Positions 57,471 through 64,000 of a stretch of 64,000 nt of DNA are shown in pieces. The stretch's first letter is position 1. Every line of letters starts with the position of its first letter. Origin of the DNA: Pararge aegeria. Lineage: Eukaryota > Arthropoda > Insecta > Lepidoptera > Nymphalidae. The notes under the pieces are model-generated. The model saw only the letters and a program-made list of their open reading frames with translations, did no database searches and had not been told where the DNA came from. The stretch covers positions 12,028,001 through 12,092,000 of the forward strand of contig NC_053183.1 of the NCBI RefSeq assembly GCF_905163445.1, read 5' to 3'. Both the position numbers and the translations under genes were made by a program.

Positions 57471-57929
57471 TCCGTTTACCGACGATATTCATCAGAATCA
57501 ACATTATTTTTATAAACCAGTCTAAAGGCAGACACGCCCTATTAAATACAAAGACATCGAAATTGGTTGAACCAAATAATATTGGTTCTCAATCAATCAA
57601 AATAACATACACAAGAAAAATAACCCTAGGTACATATATACATAACTGTCAAATTTACTTACTCCTCCTGTCCGGAAGTCGGTCAACAAATACTATACAT
57701 AAAGAACAATAATAATCTGTCATAGTGGACTTATTAACATTTTAATCGTTAAATTAAAACCGTCCGATGCTGATTGAAAACGATTAAAATGGCGCAAATT
57801 GATATTCATGGGAATGTAACAGCTGATGGCAAATGACATGTACCACTTCAGCTTCTGTATCCGTCTGAACTAAACAATTATTAAATTAATGTTTAGTACA
57901 GACCCCTTAAAAAAGTAGCACTTTTAATT
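57471..57929. other. No feature seen
   Basis: AT-rich sequence without recognisable features. Confidence 0.4.
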
Positions 57930-57986
57930 AAATTAAAAACCCTTAGTGCGAAAAGTTGAATTTTTCGCACTAAGGGTTTTTAATTT
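57930..57986. repeat. Perfect inverted repeat, 25-bp arms
   Basis: Arms 57930-57954 and 57962-57986 are exact complements (core 'aacccttagtgcgaaaa') with a 7-base loop. This is the longest perfect hairpin noticed in the window. Confidence 0.9.
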
Positions 57987-58480
57987 CCTCCATTTTTATT
58001 CAATGCCGTTCCAAGCCATACATCATATCAAAGATGGTATTCACCATTATATTCATTTTTAAATTTAATTAAAATTTTATTTATAAGATTAAAATACAAA
58101 GTTACAAAAAACTGATTAAATGGTTATATAATATTAAGTAAATATTCTCCAAAACAGTGTCGATTGTGTATTACGAATGTACTACTAAATAACCCGGTCA
58201 TCCGTAAAATTCAATTATGTGTTGGAGATTATTTGGTATGGAATAAGTAGATACGATGCGCGACCGCAAGCTAAAATCCCAGTACTTGAGACCGCCTGAT
58301 TGTGCTAGTCTACTCGATTTACCTACCTGATCAGTAAGTATATTCATTTTTCGCGTAAACTTGCTTGCTTGCTCTTGCTTAGCAAGCATTTATTAACTTT
58401 TTTGTTAAAAAAAAGGTTGCGACTTAAAAATAAATGTTAAACTATTATACAATCGAACCCATTTACTAACATATACTATA
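57987..58480. other. No feature seen
   Basis: AT-rich. The minus frame 58198-58389 has no recognised content. Confidence 0.4.
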
Positions 58481-58679
58481 CTAGATGTGCCCTGCGGCTT
58501 CGCCCGCGTAATTTTGGGAGGCGACATCTATAGTCATATTGAGATTTTTTCACAAACTTTTTTTATATTACGTAATTTTTTTTTTCATAAAAAAGTATAC
58601 TATATTAGATCGGTTCAGTAGTTTTCGTGTGAAAGCGTAACAAACAAACTTACATTCACATTTATAATATTAGTAGGGA
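58481..58679 (-). mobile_element. Lep1-type Helitron-like element
   Basis: On the minus strand it starts TCCCTACTAATATTATAAAT after A and ends 'cgcagggcacatctag' before T. It is flanked on the right by a short (GGGATA)n run at about 58676-58693. Inside is 'cacgaaaactactgaaccga'. Confidence 0.75.
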
Positions 58680-58724
58680 TAGGGATAGGGATAACAGGAT
58701 AACATTTCTACTATAATCAAGCAA

Positions 58725-59040
58725 GGGGATCAATTTCGTTGATTTCTGTTTTTTTTTTATTACTTTTGGGAGATAATTATACGTTTGCTTTGTACCAAAT
58801 TTAAAGAACAGCGGAAAGTTTAAAAAAAAAATCTGCCAGAGGAGTTTTAGTTTTTTTAGTAGTCTGAAAGTTATTCACTTTGAAAGCCTATACCTTTTCT
58901 GTGTTAAATTAGAGAAAAAAACCAAACAAGCGGTCTCTGCAAACACCGGACGGGGAGACGACGGCACACGGACGTACGGACATCCGCACAAACGAACGGA
59001 CAGAAGAATCCGTTTTTTTAAAAACCTTGCAAATTTACAC
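58725..59040 (+). repeat. Degraded lepidopteran repeat
   Basis: 'gtaccaaatttaaagaacag', 'tctgccagaggagttttagt', 'agcggtctctgcaaacaccg' and 'cgtacggacatccgcacaaa' resemble the interior and 3' half of the class that includes 7660. Its ends are not clear. Confidence 0.35.
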
Positions 59041-60529
59041 AATACTAAAATAAATCAAATCAATCATTTTTCTTTACATAAATTATTATCCATTAATTCA
59101 CCTATATAAACCGCAAAGGCACTGTCCTAATATTTTCCAATTTGTGGTGTTATAAATAAATTTAATAAATTATGCAATATGGGACCTGAAATGTAATAAA
59201 TGTCCAAATGAAGTGTATAATTTTTATATTACTTTAAAATACTATAAAATTTTTAGAAAACAAAAGGTTTTTGAATATAACTAAAATGTAGCTACGAACA
59301 AGCTACGCAACATAGACGGAGAATACGTAGACCGGCGTAGCAAACAAAGCGCCATAGTTACGGCTACCTAATTCCTTCCCCCAGCTCTCCGCGAAATAAT
59401 ACACGGATTTATATATGAAACAGAAGCTTTCTTTGTTTCGGTAAAACAGTGTAACTTCTACTTACTGATATGCTTTGTGTCATTTTGTTCACGGGGAGTA
59501 AAAGCAACCATTCGCCCATCTCTGTATGAAATGTACGAACAATTTCAGATAAAATATTACAAAGGGAAATGTGGTTTAAGTGTGAGTAAGTAACAAATTA
59601 AAAAGAATGGTTTCTAATAAGATACAAACCATGAATCTTGAAACACATCTTACTAATGTTACCAAAAAATGACAGGAACGTACCTGATCAAAAGGAATGT
59701 ACAAAGGTGTCAAGGGAAGATTGAAGAAGTTATCTGTTTGTAGTTAATTAACATTGTGATATAAGTTCAGATAGATTGATGTTTGAGTTTATATTGTGCT
59801 ATGTTGTAATTAGAGATACTTAAACGATTCGACAATGAATATGAATATAATTTAAAAACACATTAATGGCCGGTTTTCAATGCTCAGATTAAAGGTCTAT
59901 CAGACACTTATCAATAAAGTTATCTTAATGCATATATTTCTTCCGTACGTGTGTTTGTCACCTAGAGGTCCTCCGGAAAGGCTGAACAGATTCGGATAAA
60001 ACTTCGTGTGTATATTTGTATGGGTCTCTGGATGATTTAATAATTGTGTGTTTAACACAATTATTGGGCCCGGCCATGTAAACGGGCAGGATGAAGTCTG
60101 CTGGGTCATTATTTTACCTCAAACTAGTCTAAAACTAATATAATAGTTTTTTAATACACGCCTACTTCTGCATAACTGCGTCAAATACCAATATTTAGGT
60201 ATATATCTCAACGTATTGCATGCACACCTCTTTGCGGCCATCTTATTCCTTGGAAACCCTCACTTCAAAAGTACGTTGCGTGAAAAAAGGCCTATGTAAT
60301 CTCATGTTCAGAAATTAGGCAGAGTGTATCCAAACAAAGCGAAAACAAACAAGGCGAGGTTTTCGTACCTTAGAAGGAAACATTTTACAGCGAATTTATG
60401 TGTAATTAATAAACCGCCTCAAAAACAAAAATATCCAAGTGCGAGTAAACAGAGGATTCCACACGACATATGAGTATTATTTCTGTAGTTAAAATTAAAA
60501 TAACATCAAATTCAGATTCAAATATACTT
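59041..60529. other. No supported gene; small hairpin
   Basis: An 11-bp hairpin 'aataattgtgt' lies at 60039-60049 with 60055-60065. A GC-richer segment at 59330-59400 ('cggcgtagcaaacaaagcgc') is unexplained. No exon is recognised. Confidence 0.35.
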
Positions 60530-60745
60530 TATTCATGTATTTTATCACAGGCACTTATGAAGCATTCAAACATGTTTCCATAATTGTGACGTGATGGTGA
60601 TAACGTTCACCTACATAAATCTACGATGGATCCAAACGCGCCCTGGTCTAAGAGCCCACAACAATCTTCGCCGGGTTGTTTTTCTTTATCACTATCTCAT
60701 ATTTAATTTATATTTAGCTATGAAGTTTGTGCAATTCCCCAAGCT
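60530..60745 (-). mobile_element. LINE 3'UTR (same subfamily as 6470 and 36326)
   Basis: On plus: 'tcaaatatactttattcatg' (tail), 'gatggtgataacgttcacct', 'aacgcgccctggtctaagag' and 'cccacaacaatcttcgccgg', the inverse of the 3'UTR phrases at 6770 and 36630. No ORF portion is attached. Confidence 0.75.
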
Positions 60746-61080
60746 TTCTTAATCGTTTAAGTAATTAATAAGATTGTTTCTAAGAATAATGAAATGCCTA
60801 TGTATGTGACCCTATAATCCTTTTTGTTTGTTTGTAAACTCATCGATTTAGATATTGTGTAATTTTTTTTTTATCTGTGTGCTTCTTTCCCAAAAGAACT
60901 CTAATGTTTTTCGGGTAAAAAAACCCGGGAGTATCGGCTATAAGTATAGAAAATTTTATATGAATATGTTCAGTTCTTCAACGGATGCGCTAACAGACAG
61001 ACACCAAAATGAAATAAAAAACAGTTTTGGGTTCTTCTTATTTAAGAAGTAATGGTTTTTGGTTAAACATATCAAAAATA
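60746..61080. other. Intergenic, no feature seen
   Basis: AT-rich sequence downstream of the GEN 3' end. The 65-codon plus frame has no recognised content. Confidence 0.4.
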
Positions 61081-61089
61081 GTAAATTAT

Positions 61090-61095
61090 TTTATT
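61090..61095 (-). terminator. GEN polyadenylation signal
   Basis: AATAAA on the minus strand lies 46 bases beyond the TGA stop of the GEN terminal exon and is followed by AT-rich sequence. It fits the 3' end of this transcript. Confidence 0.6.
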
Positions 61096-61140
61096 TTTTA
61101 TATTTCACACATAATTCTCAATCATGATAATAACTTAAAA

Positions 61141-62069
61141 TCAAAAATCAAGTACACTATAGTCTAAAGTTGCATCACAATCAAGATTTATACAAGCAAT
61201 TTTGTGTTTATATTCCATGGATATCTCGAAAGCATCGCGCTCGTCGGTTAATTTGTCAAAGAAATAGCTTGTGTTTGCTTTAGAGGTAGAAGAACGTATA
61301 CTGGCGTTTGTAACGTGACGGCCTTTTTTCGGTGGACTGTTTTTAGGTGTCGAACAATTGTTTTGACCGAATTTTTGAGTTAGAGTAGACATTCTCGACA
61401 ATTGTTTATTCTCGAAGATCAATTTTACAAAATTACTATTTACTTCAGCAGTAGTGACGGTAGGAGCTCTAGACACTATGTTATCAACTATCGCAGACAA
61501 GTCATTTTCGTTCATATCTTCTTCGCTCATATTAAACATACTGAGCAAATGCTTTTCCTTATTAATATTTTCTTTATCGTTATCAGCAGCTTCGAAATAT
61601 TGAGGGTTAAACGGATCGTTATCGTTTTTGAAGCTATTTCTAAGTGACTGCATCAATTTAGATGATTTTCTTTTCTTCCGTGGTTGTAAGTAACTCTCAA
61701 TGGTATTTTTGTTTTTGATTTTAGTACTGTTTTTAATTTTTCTTTTTAAACTATTAATGGAAACACTAACGTTGGATTTGCTTGAATTGAATTCTTTATT
61801 TGTAAGATTTAAATTTCTCAAAGATTCGTTAAGATTAATTAGAGCAGCATCTTTCAGCTGTTTTGGTTTTCTATGGTATTTTCTTTTTGGTTTGTTATTT
61901 TGCTCTTGGAACTGGTCCGGATTATCTTTCTTCTTCCGTCCTCTGGTTTTCTTTTCTTTCGGAGGTTTTTTTATAGATTCTTCATACTTTTCTACTAAGT
62001 CTGGATAATATTGGCGCATAAGATCTTGCCTTTCCACTGATGTCCACGGACCAAGAACATCATCGCCTT
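61141..62069 (-). CDS. Gen: Flap endonuclease GEN homologue, terminal exon
   Basis: GEN is the XPG/Rad2-family nuclease that cuts Holliday junctions and 5' flaps in the nucleus. This exon encodes 308 residues and a TGA stop. It begins at acceptor 'ctactctttctag|aagg', and its first two bases complete a codon started by the 63853-63930 exon. The first 40 residues ('GDDVLGPWTSVERQDLMRQY' then 'YPDLVEKYEESIKKP') match the end of the GEN chromodomain, whose YP-x-(L/I)-V-x-x-Y motif is shared with human GEN1. The rest is a low-conservation basic tail with nuclear-localisation-like clusters ('KKTRGRKKK', 'PRKKRKSSK'), the first resembling an AT-hook. Near the end 'SYFFDKLTDERDAFE' stands out. The ten open codons upstream of the acceptor are intron. 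XPG-N and XPG-I domains lie outside the window. Plus-strand frames here are shadows. Confidence 0.88.
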
Positions 62070-62111
62070 CTAGAAAGAGTAGTAAATTTATAATGCACAT
62101 ATTTTTATCTA

Positions 62112-63186
62112 TCTATATATATAAAAGGCAAAGGTGACTGACTGACTGGCTGACTGACAGACTGATCTATCAATGCAAGCTCTAACCACTCAACGGATCG
62201 GGTTGAAATTTTGCTTACAGATAGTTTTTACAATGCATTCGCTAAAAAAAGGATTTTTGAAAATTTCAATCCAGGGTTAAATGGGCGATGAAAGTTTGTA
62301 TAAAATCATTCATTTATCAATTTATTTCCATGAAACTTTGATTTTAGGTTTTCGATTAAAAATAAAGAAATAGGTGTTTCAAAAGTTCTAAAAATTCCAA
62401 CTCCAAAGGCATTAAATAGGGGACGAAAATTTATATGTAAGTTTCTGATTTTTTAAGAATTTTTTTTTTTTTTTTATTTATTTATTTATTTCATTACATA
62501 TTGTACATACACATAGCAACTACAAAATACAAAATTGTAAAAACTTCACAAACAAATTAGATGTATAATATTTATAGGTTATGGTTATTAGGTAGGTACA
62601 TTTACATCGCAAAATACCTATGTGCAATTGTAAAAACAATCCAATTGTTCATTGACTACTGAACTAGTATAAACTGTGTTTCAGTAGTCAGCCTTCCTCA
62701 ATTATACAGGAAAAATTACACAAAGAGCAAATAGTGAGAAATTTTAACAAAGGTCATTTAAAATAAAATTTATAATTATGGCATGCAGGTATGTTCATAG
62801 TGGTGCTGTGTATATGTAGATATGTGTAGTGAAAGTATGCAAAGTAATGTGTGTAGTATGGTAGGTGTGCATGTTTGACATTAAAAGTAAAACTTATAAT
62901 TATAACATGCAAGTATGTGTATAGTGGTGTTATGTATATGTATGCATGAAGGTTGTGTAGTAAAAGTATGCAAAAAAGTGAGTGATTATGTGCGAAACCT
63001 TATAGATAAATTGTTTTAAGAAGTTCCTCAGTTTGGACATACGACATTTTAAGAAGGTAATCTTTAACCGTTTTTTTACATACGCTTAATTTATTTGCAT
63101 ATTAGCAGCAAGACATTTTTTTTAAACCTTTGTAGTTAAAATCAAAAATTGAAGTTAACGTGAGCGAAGCCGCGGGCAAAATCTAG
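62112..63186 (+). mobile_element. CTAG-ended Helitron-like element split by a LINE
   Basis: The 5' end TCTATATATATAAAAGG follows an A, then 'ggtgactgactgactggctg', 'ctcaacggatcgggttgaaa' and 'aaggatttttgaaaatttca'. The 3' end is 'gagcgaagccgcgggcaaaa' then 'tctag' before a T. The middle (about 62461-63095) is foreign. It lies antisense to GEN. Confidence 0.7.
62461..63095 (-). mobile_element. LINE 3' fragment inside the Helitron-like element
   Basis: The inverted A-rich tail 'tttttatttatttatttatt' starts at about 62470. At the other end the minus strand encodes 'KKTVKDYLLKMSYVQTEELL' followed by 'KTIYL' and a stop, a LINE ORF2 C-terminus. The 3'UTR between contains a diverged direct duplication of about 120 bp (about 62758-62880 and 62881-63000, both with 'ataattat...catgca' and 'agtatgcaaa'). 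Confidence 0.7.
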
Positions 63187-63627
63187 TACTTATAATAAAA
63201 CTAACTGGAAGATTTTGAAGAATGATTTTCACAAAAGATCCTGGAGGGTCGAAGTGCACCCGCTGAAGCGGGCCTCATTACAAGATAACTGGAAGATTTC
63301 TGCAGATATATTTTGCAAATTTTGACCGGGGGATGCTTTATAATCGATATTGAGTCCAAAACAGATTTTTATTTAATTTTGGTCTGTCTGTCTGTTTGTC
63401 TATCTGTCTGTTCGGGCATCACGTGAAAATATATATCCCGATAAACTATAAGTTTCCTCCGGGAAATGGGATGAATTGTTTTTTATCAATTGTACTTCAT
63501 AGCTCGGTTAAATGTTAATGAAGATCTGATAAATATTGGCGGCGATAAAAGACATAGCTCTAACATAATGGTTGTGTGTTGTCTGTTTAAAAAAATAAAT
63601 AAATCACAATCTCCCAGGACAGCTAGT
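63187..63627 (+). mobile_element. Helitron-like family D, CTAG-ended
   Basis: Starts 'tacttataataaaactaact', then 'gcaaattttgaccgggggat', 'gctttataatcgatattgag', CTGT-rich block at about 63382-63412, and ends 'ctcccaggacagctag' before T. It follows the previous element without a gap. 'aactggaagatttt' occurs twice (63202 and 63287). Confidence 0.65.
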
Positions 63628-63693
63628 AAATGTTTGCTTTATTTTTAGCGTTTTAACTTCCGTGCGTCCGTGCGTTGTCGGTCGGTCGGTCGA

Positions 63694-63768
63694 GTGCGTG
63701 TGCGTGTGCGTGTGCGTGTGCGTGTGCGTGTGCGTGTGCGTGTGCGTGTGCGTGTGCGTGTGCGTGTG
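63694..63768. repeat. (GTGCGT)n microsatellite, about 12 units
   Basis: A pure hexanucleotide run of about 75 bases. It is transcribed on the minus strand as (ACGCAC)n in the GEN intron and yields a His-Thr frame, which is not coding. Confidence 0.95.
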
Positions 63769-63816
63769 AGAAAAATAATATACTTTGGTGCAGACGAAGT
63801 TGCGCGGGTCAGCTAG
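63769..63816 (+). mobile_element. Helitron-like 3' terminus
   Basis: 'gtgcagacgaagttgcgcgg' followed by 'gtcagctag' and T is a CTAG-type 3' end. Its 5' part probably lies before the microsatellite but is not identified. Confidence 0.55.
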
Positions 63817-63852
63817 TACTGTAATATAATTCAATCTTGATTTTGCAATTAC

Positions 63853-63930
63853 CTTCAAACTGATCATCCGGAATAAGAGCCTCATATTGTCCATTAATAT
63901 CTTTCCACAATACTTCAAAGCTAGGAACTC
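63853..63930 (-). CDS. Gen: Flap endonuclease GEN homologue, penultimate exon
   Basis: This 78-base exon is bounded by acceptor 'ttttgctttgtag|gagttc' and donor 'tttgaag|gtaattg'. With the codon split at its start (GGA if the upstream exon ends in G) it reads 'VPSFEVLWKDINGQYE' then 'ALIPDDQFE'. That matches the first strands of the GEN chromodomain (human GEN1 has a closely similar 'NGVHCFEIEW'). It ends in phase 1, and the terminal exon begins in the complementary phase, giving continuous chromodomain sequence across the junction. The upstream exons, with the XPG nuclease core, lie beyond 64000. Confidence 0.82.
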
Positions 63931-64000
63931 CTACAAAGCAAAATAAAAATAATAAACTTCTTCAATCAATAATACACATGATATTATGTCACCTGCCACC
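63931..64000 (-). other. GEN intron continuing past the window
   Basis: A pyrimidine-rich acceptor tract precedes the exon on the minus strand. The donor of this intron is not in the window. Confidence 0.6.

Larger units (their letters stand above)
62070..63852 (-). other. GEN intron between the last two exons, filled with mobile elements
   Basis: The 1783-base intron has a GT donor at 63852-63851 ('gaag|gtaattgc') and an AG acceptor at 62071-62070. It joins codons in phase 1. Nearly all of it is accounted for by Helitron-like copies and one LINE fragment, listed separately. Confidence 0.8.

Noticed and set aside
57930..57986. microRNA precursor
   Set aside because: The arms are perfect and only 25 bp with a 7-base loop. 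Typical animal precursors have longer imperfect stems.
61402..62008. Plus-strand frames over the GEN terminal exon
   Set aside because: Phe/Leu-rich shadows of Lys-rich coding sequence on the other strand.
63604..63918. 104-codon minus frame with a His-Thr run
   Set aside because: Only its first part overlaps the GEN exon, and in a different frame. The His-Thr run is the hexanucleotide microsatellite.

Overview
The window is nuclear DNA from a moth or butterfly (Lepidoptera). It is strongly AT-rich and gene-poor, and it is full of repeat families typical of Lepidoptera: several tRNA-derived SINE families, short Lep1-type Helitron-like elements (A|TC...CTAG|T ends with a 'ttataatattagta' motif), and fragments of RTE-, CR1/jockey- and R1-like LINEs. 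Taxonomic placement beyond the order cannot be supported from the sequence. Repeat family letters (A, B, C, E, F, D) are labels used only in this annotation.

One protein-coding gene is recognisable. At the right edge, on the minus strand, are the last two exons of a flap endonuclease GEN homologue (Holliday junction resolvase, XPG/Rad2 family). An exon at 63853-63930 carries the first part of the chromodomain. The terminal exon at 61141-62069 carries the rest of the chromodomain and a long basic tail. The two join in phase, a polyadenylation signal follows the stop, and the nuclease domains lie beyond the window. The 1.8-kb intron between them is packed with nested mobile elements.

Layout. 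0-19 kb: mostly unassigned AT-rich DNA with SINE C/B pieces, a LINE tail, several Lep1 copies and two RTE tails. 18.6-23.1 kb: a degraded CR1/jockey LINE split by a SINE, a SINE A, an identical 89-bp repeat pair, hairpins and more Helitron-like copies. 24-27.5 kb: an unclassified repeat pair, an RTE tail, a LINE tail and two SINE A copies. 29.5-30.8 kb: a tandem array of 115-bp monomers in a 345-bp higher-order repeat, followed by a GC-rich block with a DRE-like palindrome. 32.3-32.6 kb: a nuclear copy of mitochondrial 12S rRNA. 33-45 kb: dense SINEs and Helitron-like copies, a hAT-like MITE, an RTE fragment, and an R1-clade LINE relic with two frameshifts. 45-55 kb: sparse, with scattered SINE and LINE pieces. 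55.9-56.3 kb: a CpG-rich block that looks like a promoter or first exon, with a good splice donor on the minus strand. 57-61 kb: repeats, ending at GEN.

No prokaryotic-type system, CRISPR array or operon is present. The most noteworthy observations are the higher-order satellite, the mitochondrial insertion, the two GC-rich candidate promoter blocks, the identical 89-bp pair and the nested insertions that preserve insertion history. All repeat assignments rest on reading by eye and on remembered family features; no alignments or database searches were run.
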